From Thunnus maccoyii (Eukaryota; Chordata; Actinopteri; Scombriformes; Scombridae): a DNA stretch of 64,000 nt. Below are positions 1 through 11,348 of this stretch, piece by piece. The notes under the pieces are model-generated. The model was not told where the DNA came from, made no database searches, and saw nothing but the letters and a program-made list of their open reading frames with translations. The DNA lies in the NCBI RefSeq assembly GCF_910596095.1, contig NC_056533.1, positions 37,298,662 to 37,362,661 of the forward strand. The letters are read 5' to 3'. The position numbers and the translations under genes are program-made. Numbering within the stretch: position 1 is the first letter of the stretch; every line of letters starts with the position of its first letter.

Positions 1-1
1 T

Positions 2-2400
2 GGCACTGATTCAAACTTTTTCACCCATTTACGTGGGCATTTGAGACTGAAACAAAAGGTTAGTTGTCCATATCAAGGATGTAACTTCCAGAGCAGCAAT
101 TATTCCACATTTAATGCACATAAATCCAAAGAGCATCCAGTACATAGTACAATGCCATTCAAAACTGAAATTCTTTCAGGGAAGTTACCTGAAGAACCTC
201 CCCCCAGTTTAAATATTCAAGCCGAGGATAATGTCTCTGTAGCTGATGATTCTGACTTTGAAGTCGTGGAGAGCGAAGATGCAGAAGGACTGGAGAGTCA
301 GTTGGAACATAATTTGGCTGCTCTATTTCTGAAAATGTCCTCAGTTCTTAACATTTCGGAGACTTCCCTGCAAGAAGTTATAGAACAGATCAATCAGATT
401 AATTTACTGTCACAGCCGTTGTTACATACCTCACAAAGAATACTCGATCAGCCTAATGACTCTTTAGTGGGTGAAATAGTGAGAGAAGTTACTAAGAGTA
501 ATGCATTCCTGAGATTCACTTCTCCTGGAGGGTCGTTGTCAACTGCAAGCAAACGAAAAGCATACATTTTAAACAACTTCTCTGTGGTAATGCCAATTGA
601 ATTTGTGCTGAAAAATGACAAGCAGACAGTTATGTATGTCCCGATATTACAAATGTTGCAGACGTTGCTAGCAAATAAAGACATTTTGGAAAAGGCCATG
701 TCACCTGAGACAAATCTGACACAGAAATACAATTCTTTTAGGGATGGTTCCTGCTTTAAAAGTAACTCTCTCTTGAAAGAGCAAATATTTACGATTGTTC
801 TTTTCTTGTACATAGATGATTTTGAGGTGGCAAACCCTTTGGGAACTTCCAGAAACAAACACAAGTTATGTGCAATCTACTGGGCACTTGGTAATCTGCA
901 CTCAAAGTATCGTTCCGGTCTCCATTGCATTCAGCTTGCCCTGCTCTGCAAGGCCAGTGATATGAAAGACCATGGTTATTGGGAAACTCTGCGCCCTCTC
1001 ATTCAAGACCTGGCTTCTCTTGAGCAACATGGTGTGTATGTTGAACAGCTAGGGGCCAGTGTAAAAGGCACTGTATTATTTGTTGCTGCAGATAATTTAG
1101 CTGCTCATTCTCTTGGAGGGTTTTTCGAAAGCTTCACCGTTAGCCAAATATGTCGATTCTGTATGGCAAAACGAGAGGAAATACAACACAAGGAAGTGCG
1201 AACAGGCTCATTTCAACCAAGAACAGAGGAAAATCATGACCAACAGGTCAAGAACGTACAACAGGATCCTTCTTTGGCTCCACAGTTTGGTGTTAAAAGA
1301 AGCTGCCCTCTAACTGATGGCTTAGAACACTTTCATGTTGTTGATGGTTATCCACCTGACCTAATGCATGATCTTCTTGAAGGCATTGTTCCAGGTGAAT
1401 TAGCCTTATGCTTGAAGGTACTGATATCAAATGGATACTTCTCTCTTGAAACCCTTAATCAGGCCATTAGCAATTTCCATATGCATTTTCAGACAAAACC
1501 AACCAACCTCAGCTTGTCAGAAAAAACTTTTCTACCATGGCAACAATTGGAGGAAATGCACATGAAAATTGGGCACTTCTCAGACTTCTGCCACTTATGA
1601 TTGGTCATCACATCCCTGAGGGGGATGAAACTTGGGAAGTTTTGATGAACCTAAAAGATGTAGTGGAAATCTCAGTGTCTGCAAGCTTTACAGAGGAGTC
1701 TCTGTACTTTTTTGACTGCAAGATTGCAGAGCATAGAGATTTATTTCAGAAAGTGTTCCCAAACGAGAAATTGCGCCCAAAACACCACTACATTGAGCAC
1801 TATCCTCAACTGATAAAAAAATTTGGTCCATTGTCTGACGTATGGACAATGCGCTTTGAAGGGAAACACAAGTTTTTCAAAGATGTTCTGCGTCACACTC
1901 GCAATTTCAAGAACATTTCACTTACATTATCTGTCCGACACCAGAAAATGATAGCATTCCATTTAGATACTAACTCATTCTTCAAGCCATCTGTTGAAAT
2001 CGACAAAGTCCAGTCTGTGATGGTTGCTTCATTTCCTGAAAATGTGCAGAACTTTTTCTATCACAGAAATGGCCAGCAGAGCCAGACAGTCTTGGTAGCA
2101 CCCTCTGTCTTCATTGATGGCATTAAGTACAGTGCTGACATGGTCATTTCAGTGGGATCTTGCTCTGGGCTACCAGATTTCAGACAAATATCAAAGATTG
2201 TAGTGATCAATAGTGACATTGTATTTGTCTGCAAACTTCTGGCCTCATGGTATGATGAGCATCTAAGAGCATATGAGCTCAGTCACTTGTCCACCTTCTC
2301 TGTCACACAGTTGTCTGAACTGAACGATGTTTTTCCTCTATCCCTTTACAGGATTAGAGGCAGACAGTTCATAACCCTGAAACGATACATACTGTGCTGA
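2..2400 (+). pseudogene. C2H2 zinc-finger / transposase-like protein, 5' partial, one frameshift
   Basis: The reading frame is open from the left edge, so the gene starts upstream. It begins with C2H2-like finger sequence (FFTHLRGHLR, then CPYQGC...H....H). It continues through a long region containing the motif PPDLMHDLLEGIVP and ends with GPLSDVWTMRFEGKHKFFK at about 1826-1884. The D-x-MH...EG motif and the later GPL...FE motif resemble the tnp2-type (CACTA/EnSpm) transposase core, so I infer a transposase or a gene derived from one. The family is not proven. The frame changes once: codons after the four-T run at 1486-1489 continue in the -1 frame (DKTNQPQLV...IGGNAHENWALL). This is what loss of a single T would produce, and it could also be an assembly error. 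The stop is at 2398-2400. The following gene starts 63 bp later on the same strand. No terminal inverted repeats were seen inside the window. Confidence 0.6.
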
Positions 2401-2463
2401 GTATGTAAATACTGAAGTCTTGAAATCCAATACAAATATTCTTCCTTTTCAGGTTGAGAAGTC

Positions 2464-4742
2464 ATGATGGAAAAACAGCAACTTCTGATGAGAGTGGTCA
2501 TCAATAAAGACGATATCAGGAAACTGGTTTTAAATGAGAGGCCAAATTCTATTGAGGAGTTAAAAGCACATATGAAGGAGAAACTCTCCCTGCAGTATGA
2601 TTTTATATTGCAGTATGAAGACAAAGACTTTGATAATGCTCTCTGTAATTTGACACACATCACTGATTTGCCTGAAAAAGCGACACTAAAAATCATTCCC
2701 TTGATGACTCTAGAGTTATCAGCTGTGACATCGCCTGGCACGTCATCAGATGCTGACTGCAGCTCAATAGATACGGATATACTGCCTCTCACTGAAACTC
2801 CATTAAGAAGACAATGGCCGGAGTTTTTTGATATTCCAAATTTTTCGGTGGATGTTGAATACAGGTTGAGACAAGCTGATCTTGCCTTTATGAAAGATGG
2901 AACACGTATGTTGCTGTCACGTGATATGAAGCATGATATTCTGGAAAAACTAGCAGAGGCCATGTACAGTTTTAAAGCGTACCCTGATGATGATGATTAC
3001 ACCAGTGTGTCCCAATCTCTTATCAGCAAGCATCCAAGCCTTACTGAGCCTGGTCCTCAGCCAGGATACTATGGCTGGAAAAACAGCCTTAAATTTAAAA
3101 TGGGAAATTATCGTACGAAGCTCAGAAGGGCTGGATGTGAGGATGTCATAGTTAATGGGGGCAAAAGAAGCAAAAACAACCCAGAAGGTGAATCATCAAG
3201 AAAAAACATCAAACGGCCGAGGGGGGGGGAGGCAAACTATCTCCCCAATTTACCCGACAGACAGAATGAAGAAGGCCTTGAAAGTGCCAGACTCGTTCTC
3301 GTGGAAGAAATGAAGAAAAAACAACACAATGGCTTGCTCATGGCAAACTTGATGGACCAGACATTCTCACTACGCCGGCAAGAGATCGTGAAAAAGGAGC
3401 CTGCTGTACAGGACATAGTGGAACGGTGGCCAGCCCTGTTTACAGAGGGAGAGGTAAGTTATTTTTGTCATGAATGGTCACTGGGAGTTTTTACTCTTGA
3501 CTGCATATTTGAAAGCAGGTTTGATAAGATAAACAAAATAAAAATTGAACTTGAGAAAGAATAAATTCACTGCAGATTCACAAAGATATAAGTCTTTGTA
3601 AATGTTTATGCGTTAACATGTTCTTTTCAAGTAAAGAACTCTTGCTCTTACAGTGAGAATTTATTGATGTCATTCAGTTTTATATGAAATAGTATGGTGT
3701 GTGATTTTACCATACTTAACTGGTATTCTCACTGCCCCCCCACTACCCCATTGCCCTACTTTTTTTTTCTTAGGTCTTTGCAGAGTTTAGCAGAATTGCC
3801 ACCAAACATCTTGAAAGCAGTTTCTTTGAGTCTCTTGACAAGCACACTCCACGGATCATTGAACTCCTGCAGTCAAAAAAGGGAGCTGCTGGACTGAAGA
3901 TTCAAGAGTTAATGGCCAACTTGGTAAGAAATTAATTTAATAATTTAAGTTTTAAGTTCTTACTCTCATCTACATACACTTACAGACCAACATTTTCATT
4001 CTTTGTCTGACTTTTTTTATTCTAATTGATGTTTTCTGTCTCTGTCTTATAAGTCATCGGATGTAACTGCAAGACGCTCCGTGGTCCTCAAAGGCCTTCC
4101 CATCGTCTTTGGTGATGACCCAAACAAGTTCTATAAGACATGTTTTGTAAGTACTTGCACAAAATGCAGTATATTCACTTGTAATACCGACATCAAAGAT
4201 ATATGTCCCTCACATTTCTGCCTGTATTCATTAATGTAGGCCTTCCTTTACTGTCTTATCTTTCACTTCATTTCAAATTTAGAGGGTGTTATTGTAGCTA
4301 TTGATTGTTATTCTATTGTTCATTTTTTGTCTCTCCATCGCAGATCTTAGTGTATAGTTTATAATGATCATAGTGTCTAACTATCCAAATACTTCCTGAC
4401 TACACATTGTTTTGCTGATTGTTTGTTTCTTTGCAGGAGACAACGAAAGATGAGGCCATAGACAATGTCACAGTCGGTGTATTGACCATCCTAAGTGAAG
4501 ACGATCCTGAGCAGCCCGTGTCCACAGCCATCGTCCTTGAGGGAGGTATTGTGATGGACAAAATTCGGGACTTGCCACAGGCATTTTGCCTCATATTTGG
4601 CCTCACATATGCCTTGAACCTCGATTACCCAAAATGTGTTGGAAACACATTCAAATTCATTCAAAGTGTAATGCTTGGTTTGGGAAACAAAGCCCTACCC
4701 CCAAAACTGTTAACAGTTAAAAACATGTTGTTTGACGAATGA
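2464..4742 (+). CDS. SAMD3-like protein (PB1-like N-terminus), 4 exons, 512 aa
   Basis: Four exons join in phase 0: 2464-3453, 3774-3923, 4054-4146 and 4437-4742, with GT-AG borders (gag|gtaagt, ttag|gtc, ttg|gtaag, ataag|tca, ttt|gtaag, gcag|gag) and a TGA stop. They give 512 aa without internal stops. The N-terminus (about residues 5-80, with QYEDKDFDNALCNLTHI) reads like a PB1/ubiquitin-like fold. The middle (SLTEPGPQPGYYGWKNSLK) and the C-terminal block (GLTYALNLDYPKCVGNTFKFIQ) match what I remember of the multi-copy teleost proteins annotated as sterile alpha motif domain-containing protein 3-like. No SAM domain is evident here. Molecular function is unknown. The head-to-tail position just after a transposase-like gene suggests that the two may travel or be transcribed together. 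A 51-bp pyrimidine-ended stretch (2401-2452, gtatgt...ttttcag) lies between them and may be a 5' UTR intron. Confidence 0.75.
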
Positions 4743-4776
4743 GGAGTCAGATGTGAGGTTGCACTCAAGAACTGCT

Positions 4777-5480
4777 TATGACAGAGACATGAGAAGAGAT
4801 GCCTTAACTAAACAGTATTTTGAACATTTTAAGAGCTGCCTAGATGCAGTTTATTTGTTGAGTTGATTTTCAAATCTGTTCAGTGCTTTTATGCTGGTGG
4901 TATATATAGTGCCCTCTTGTGAATTCAGGTGTTAAAATGTTGTGTAAAAAGAAATATATGTTGGATAATGTGGCATACCGTTAATGTTCTTATGACAGAG
5001 AAGAGGCGTTTGATGCTTTTATAAACAGCATTTTGAACTGTTTAAGAGTCAAGTGAAAATATAATCATCATTTCATTGTTCAATTGATACTCAGACCTGT
5101 TGAGTGCTTTTACAATAATGCCTTCTTGTGAATTCTGATGTTAAAATGTTGATTAAAAAGAAATGTGATATGTTCGATGATCTAGCCAGCAAATACCTGT
5201 AATCCAGCATAAATTGTGCGTGTTAAGATTCACAGTAAGTCTGCATACTGTTAATGTTTTTATGACAGGAAGAGAGGTTTGCTTTTAGCATTTTGAAATG
5301 TTCAAGAGTGACGTGAAAACATTTTCATTTAATTTCAATTTTTTTTACAATAGTGCCTTGTGAATTCAGGTATTAACGTGTTAAAAGAAATGTGATCTGT
5401 TGGATATTTGGATACTGTGACCAGCACATAATCCATCAAAAATTGTGAGCACAAAATCTGCATACTGTTAATTCTGTACA
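4777..5480 (+). repeat. Three degenerate tandem repeats in the 3' region of the SAMD3-like gene
   Basis: Three related units of roughly 220-270 bp begin near 4777, 4993 and 5261. Each has the same order of short blocks: a 'tatgacag' start, 'cattttgaa' with 'aagag', 'gtgcttttat/aca', 'gtgccttgtgaattc', 'gtgttaaaa' with 'aagaaat', 'gttggat' and 'catactgttaat'. They lie just downstream of the stop codon and before an AATAAA signal, so they probably form most of the 3' UTR. Confidence 0.6.
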
Positions 5481-5487
5481 CGTTTTA

Positions 5488-5493
5488 AATAAA
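5488..5493 (+). terminator. Polyadenylation signal AATAAA for the SAMD3-like gene
   Basis: A canonical AATAAA lies at the end of the tandem-repeat 3' region, about 750 bp after the stop, and is followed by a T-rich stretch. It is the first convincing signal on the plus strand after the gene. Confidence 0.5.
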
Positions 5494-5579
5494 TTGAATG
5501 CAGATGACATTCTTTTTCGCAGTATTTTTTTCTTTCAAATTAAGAGATGATAACAAAGTTATTATAAGTACTGAAGACT

Positions 5580-5862
5580 CAGAATTGACGAGTTAATTTC
5601 AATACAATAAAGTTACAATAAATTACTTATTTTAAGTCCAATGCAGTCATAACCAGCAAGTTAATTCAAGAGCTGTGAACTCAAAATAATCATGTTTAGT
5701 TTAGTTTAGTAAACTTATTATAAACAAGTTCTCACAAGTACTGCACACTTATATTTAGTAAGTTACATATACTTAACTTAATCAAGTTTACTTAACTCAG
5801 TTAGTTTAAGGCAATGAGTTTGCATATTTTTTTTGAGTAACGCCAACTAATTACATTTTACA
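5580..5862. repeat. AT-rich dispersed-repeat-like stretch
   Basis: Low-complexity 'taagtt/acttaa/agtta' words recur, and the segment ends in 'gagtaacgccaactaatt'. The texture is that of a decayed MITE, but I could not define ends or a family. No coding signal was seen. Confidence 0.3.
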
Positions 5863-5873
5863 GTGTGTGTGAG

Positions 5874-5905
<32 letters not shown>
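5863..5905. repeat. (GT)n microsatellite
   Basis: About 20 GT units interrupted once by GAGAGA. Confidence 0.9.
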
Positions 5906-5908
<3 letters not shown>

Positions 5909-6131
5909 GTTTTCATTTAATTCATCTTTGGGGTTTTATAATAATAATAATGATAATAAAAAAAGTGACCTTTTCAAATGCATTATTTTTATCTGTACCT
6001 CTGTTTGCTTGAGTCACATCATTACCTGCTTGTTCTTTTTTTTTTTTTTAGTTTCAATAAATAAACTATGAATGAAACGTTTGTTTGTTTGTTTGAATCA
6101 TTTTAATGTCTCAATATAACAAGTTTATATC

Positions 6132-6998
6132 TGAGAGACAAAATTCAACAAGTCAGAGGAAGACTTCTGTTTGTCAAAAATGAATCTTCAAGCTCACAAA
6201 TTGACATTAAAGATAAATCAGGAGCCCAAATTAACAATATTAGTTATTATTATTAATATTAGTTAGTGAAATCAAGCAGAAAACTTCCACAGTTAGTTTT
6301 TTTTAGTATAAAATTAACTCTTGTGTTTCTTTGTTAAGCTGTGCTATAAGTATAGAAATAAAAGGGAATTTTATGGTAAAAAGGCTGAAACTTTAAAAGA
6401 TTAACACTTGATTTGATTCATTTAAATGACTGAAGCTTCATTTTAGTTTTTTAAATATAATATAATCATTTTATCTTCAGATAAACGTTTGAATATATTT
6501 TTGCACAAAGTGACGTCTGTAGATTTGACCTCCGTCACTCTGACCTGAGATGAGAAAGACAAAATTCAACGAATCTTCAAGCTCACAAATTGACATTATT
6601 ATTAAATTGAAACTAACGGATAAGTCGTGCCCAGATGAACATTACTTGCTGTAATTGTTCTTCCTGTTCATAGTTACTGTTAAAAGATTCCTTCCTAGTG
6701 AACTTTCAGTAATGCTGAAGTTAATTTGAGGCTTCAGTAGACTTTGACTGAGTTTGTCAAATCAAGTAGAAAACTTCCACAGTTTGTCTTTTAAGTATAA
6801 AACTGACTTGTGTTTCCTTGTTGAACTGTGGTGGATGTATAGAAACAAAAAGAGGGAATTTTATGGTAAAAAGACTGAAACTTTGGAAGATAAACACTTG
6901 ATTTGACTCGTTTAAATGGTTGAAGCTTCATATTATCTTCAGATAAACGTTTGAATATATTAGATGTAGATTTTGCCTCCATCACTCTGATCTGAGAT
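6132..6998. repeat. Tandem duplication of a dispersed repeat, two ~430-bp units
   Basis: Unit 1 (about 6132-6545) and unit 2 (about 6546-6998) share the same ordered blocks: gacaaaattcaac, cttcaagctcacaaattgac, agaaaacttccacagt, gggaattttatggtaaaaa, gaagcttcat, cttcagataaacgtttgaat and a closing 'tcactctga(c/t)ctgagatg'. The core also occurs at 24.5, 38.9 and 42.1 kb, so the duplicated unit is itself a dispersed repeat. No coding capacity. Confidence 0.7.
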
Positions 6999-7130
6999 GC
7001 GTCACTAGTGACAGACACCTTCGTTTATTATGTGATTTAACATAAATAACCCAAAATCTCCACCTGAACATCATGCTGAAACATAAATATACCTTACCAT
7101 AGTGATGTGTTGTTTTAGTGTGGAGGACTT

Positions 7131-7163
7131 GATGATGATGATGATGATGATGATGGTGGTGGT
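7131..7163. repeat. (GAT)n microsatellite
   Basis: About nine GAT units grading into GGT. Confidence 0.85.
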
Positions 7164-7317
7164 GTCTCAGGAGCAGCTCCTCTTCCTGGTTCATGTCTGA
7201 TTGGTAAATCAAAAATTATGTTTACAGAAAAGCAGTTCAACGACTGACCAGACTGATACTGGAGGTTAATAAAGACTCAACAGGACTTTACTGTTAACTG
7301 ACTCATATTAAAGCTAA

Positions 7318-7550
7318 AACTGAAAATTAATCAGCAACAATTTTAATGATCAAATGAATGTTTAAAACTTTTTGAGCAAATATGGCAAAAGTTCCCCAGT
7401 TTCAGCTTCCTAAATGTGAATATTACTGGTTTTGATATTTGTTTATTACAATAAACTGATAATCTTTGTGTTGGTCGACCAGAACAACATTTTGAAGAGG
7501 AACCGTCAGCTCTGAGAGCCTGAGTCACAATTTACTGACATTTTACAAAT
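7318..7550. repeat. Dispersed MITE-like repeat, family 'ttaatcga/tgcagccct', copy 1
   Basis: Contains 'cagcttcctaaatgtgaata', an 'aaactgataatctttg' block and 'ttaatcagcaaca'. These are shared with copies at about 11.2, 45.9 and 55.8 kb. It is diverged, and the ends are not sharp. Confidence 0.5.
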
Positions 7551-10500
7551 CACAAAAATAACTAATTAATCAGTTTCATTTCCTTAGAGATGATGCTACC
7601 TGAGATAACTAAATAATATGTACAAGATAAATAAAAAATCATTATATGTTTTTTAAAATAAACATTTTTGATAACGATCTTTAAATGAGGGTTTAAATAT
7701 TTGTAACTGTAATGAGGAAGATCACACTTCTGGTCTTTATTATTCATTTATTCTCCCAAAATTATTCATTCTTACACTTTTCACTAATGTTCTTATTGAT
7801 CTTTATAATTATGTCTGTTTTAATTTGTTAATCAAACTCCATAAATAAACTGACCTGATTGAAATGCAGTGAGTGAATTTCCTATAATAAATAAACTCAT
7901 CACTGCTCTCTGGTGGATAAACTATGTCATGATTTCTCTACATAACTAACCACATGTCTTTTTCTCTCCTGTTAGTTGTAACTTATCTACCAACATATAC
8001 AGCGTTACTAATATATCTACACACACTCACACACAGCAGCCCACCTGTTGTCCGTCTGGTTCTCATCCTGAGTTCATGAAACTCAGCATCAATCTGCTCT
8101 TATTGAACAGTGTGGAGATCATGTTGCTCATATGTCCCTTATTATGTGTGTAATCCAGAATTCATGATTAAGATTTAGACTCTGCAGACCAGTTAAGTTT
8201 TCACACCACGTACATACATATAATATACTGCTTTTTGCATTTCGTACACAAGAAATCATAACATATTTAACTGTTTTATACACACAGGAAATAAAACAAT
8301 ACTTACCTCAAACTGCAACATCAGAAAACTGCTGCCGGTTAAAACATTTTCCCTACAATATAATAATTACTTTGTGTTTTCTGAGTTGTTCCTGAAGCTG
8401 TTTCACCTCCACAATTACTTTTAATTTCTTCCAGCTGTGAACAGCTCCTCCATTTCCTCTGTGCAATGCATCATGGGAGAATAGTGTCCAACACCTGTTT
8501 TTCAGTCTGCATATTTACTTTTGTCACTTTTTAGTGTGAACACACGACATTCAAACCCTGTTTAGAATCAGGACTCTGATGTGATTACTGTTGAAAGTAT
8601 TAAAGAACAAACAGCACAGAGATGAACTAAATTAAAAGGTCCTAAAACTGAATCACTCTTTAAAAGCTTGTCTGGTGATGATTTCTAAGAAACTTTTATT
8701 GGGTTTAAAATTTTAATGAGACAGAAATTATGCAAATGATTTGCTGGATGTTGTCTCTGATGATGCTCAACATTTCAAATATTATTCTCTAAAGAGAGAA
8801 AAATGTTTTCCACACATTGTTTACATTGTTTACATGTTTTCCTCGCTTAAAGATTCTTGGTTACTACTTTGTTGTTTTCTATTACTACTACTCTAACATG
8901 TCATTACTATTCTTTAATATTTTTACAGTTTATTTCTAATAGGAACATGTAAAACATTTGATCTTTTGATGTGTGTTTGATAAAAGTCAGTGAATAAGAG
9001 TCTTTATGTTGTTGTAACTGACCTTTTAGCTCATGTTTAAATATTGTCTAAACAAGCCAACTGTGGGAATAATGTGGCATCTTCTGCTCTGTTGATCATG
9101 TTCAACTTCTGACACAATGAATTAAACAAGATACAAACAAGTTGTGCTTTGTCAGTGTTTTTTTCTTCTTTTTTACAGGTTGACATACAGTATAGTTATG
9201 TGTATAATGATAAGTGATGGTGATAATATACTGTATGTACAAAGATCATGTGGCTAAATATCTCTGTCTCTAACACTTGACACCAAACTACAACTTGAGA
9301 TTAATATTGACAATTTCAAATTTGATAAGTTCACAAATATTGGGTATAAAGTTTTCTTCTACAAATGTGTGACTTTAGTTTTATGTTTTTAAAGTTGTAA
9401 TCAAAGCCGCTGCACTACTGACAACAATGGTGTCACTCTTTACCAGCTGTCAGTAGTTCCTTTATTTCCATTGTGCATTGCATTATGGGACAACAGTGTC
9501 TATCAACAGCAGTTATCAATTATTAATCAACACTACAGACTCAGAACATGTTTAGATTTATATTGTATAAAATTAGGACACAATGTTATAAAATATGATT
9601 CACAGAGAGGTTTACAGGTATTTGGAGGATTATTCTCTATTTTTGGTTTTATCTTCACAGTTTTTGAGATATCTGTCTCTGAGTTTTCTGCCACCATCCC
9701 AATACAATGGAGGTGCATTAAAAAGCGACATTTAAAAGACTTCAACAGTATCATGTCTTTCTAAAAACAATGTCCCCACTTACTCTGGACAATCCACAGG
9801 ACACATTCTCAACAATTCTGAGTGGAAAGACTTTCTACTAAACTAATCTGACATCTTTTTACAGTATTTTCTGTGGATTATCCACAGTAACAGTCACACT
9901 TTCTAGAAAACACACTGCTGTTGATTTTAACTTAATGTAACTTTTCAGTGCTGTGAGAACCACAAATGAAACTCCATTGAACTGGTGTGGTGACAGACAT
10001 CTCAAACACTGGACAAATAAAACCAAAACTATCTCCATGACTACACATATCACAAGAGGTTACTCACAAAATGTTTTTCTGCAATTTTGGGTGAACTGGT
10101 CCTTTAACAAATAGAACCACTAGACACCAGTAGATGCTGTTAATTTGGCAATGGAGTAAGTTCTTCATGAAATCTGAAGAGGATTAAAGTCTATCTGTTG
10201 TATGAATACACAGTGAAACACTGAATCACAGTTCAAAGAGCAAATATTGAGAACAAGAGAGAAGTAGTGAAGTAGTGATAAGTTCAGTCTTCTACCACTT
10301 GAGGGCACAAGAGTCAAGTCCACCTTGTGTGGAGTCTACACTCTATTGCAGCTTTCTAAATGGAAAATTAATAGTGTCTGAAATCAGAAACTGCACAGTC
10401 TTATTCATATATTAATAACTCCTGTCTGTGTTTGATCCAACAAGATGAAAACATGACAAATAATCTGACGGACAGTTTAACTGACTCCTTCACCTCTTTG

Positions 10501-10679
10501 CCTGTCAGTCTCTGTCACTTATTGACTAACGTGTTCAATCTCAACCAGGTGTGTAGACAGTAATGGGTCTGAGCAGCACTGACCCACCAACATTATCATA
10601 TTACTTACACTTTTATATCAAATGTGATTTTAATGATTTTGGATTGACTGTTTTTATTTGATTTTATTGTGTCTCAGTG
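7551..10679. other. Intergenic AT-rich DNA, no gene recognised
   Basis: I see no convincing exon on either strand. One short dispersed repeat occurs twice in the same orientation: about 8430-8560 and about 9440-9560, both with 'ccagctgt...agttcct/agctcct' followed by 'tgtgcaatgcatcatggga' or a variant of it. The open frames here lack recognisable motifs and normal codon bias. Confidence 0.5.
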
Positions 10680-10841
10680 TGATCAGATGTGTTTTATTAT
10701 GATTATGTTGAGGTCTTATTGGGTATCTATTGTTTTTATTGTGGATTCTTTGGTGCTTTTATGTCTGGAGCACTGGACCAAATGGATTTCTCCGTGTGGG
10801 ATAATAAAGTCGATCTGAATCTGAATCTGAATCACTCACCG
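10680..10841 (+). mobile_element. LINE 3' end with (TCTGAA)n tail
   Basis: The stretch ends in 'ggataataaagtcgatctgaa' followed by TCTGAA repeats, a hexanucleotide tail typical of the 3' termini of teleost LINEs. No coding part of the element remains nearby. Confidence 0.55.
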
Positions 10842-11149
10842 ACCCTCACAGCCAAGTCTGATCAATATACATTTTGTAACAATAAATATAAAATATACAT
10901 ATAAAGAAATAAATGAATATAAACTTGATTTATTGTTGACTTGATGTGTGTGTTGAATTAGTCGTCTGATTAAAACAGAACTGTTGAAACAAGTTGTAGG
11001 AAGTCTCTGGAATGTAATTAGTTCCTCTGGTTCTGACACGCAGACCTTCCTGAGCTGCCTTCAGCCAGCTCTCTGGCTTTTCAGGTGATGTAACATTAAC
11101 GCTACAACAATGACTAAACAACATTTTTTTAATGTGTAATTTGAAAAAA

Positions 11150-11348
11150 ATGTTGAGGAAGAAGAAACTCCATCACCTCCATCGTGGACTGTTGAGACAA
11201 AAGAAGACATTTGTGGACGTCAACTTGGACTTTTTTCAACATTTTTAACCATTTTCTAACATTTTATGGACAAAACAACTAAACCATTAATCAAGAAAAT
11301 AATCAACAGATTAATCAATAATGAAACAATGCATCAGTTGCAGCCCTA
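11150..11348. repeat. Dispersed MITE-like repeat, family 'ttaatcga/tgcagccct', copy 2
   Basis: The right end is well preserved: 'ttttatggacaaaacaacta', then repeated 'ttaatca' words, finishing with 'agttgcagccct'. The same order is seen at 55.8-56.1 kb. The left end is lost. Confidence 0.6.

Noticed and set aside
6982-7212. Minus-strand frame with a run of ten or more histidines
   Set aside because: It is the antisense reading of the (GAT)n microsatellite. There are no splice sites or domain around it.
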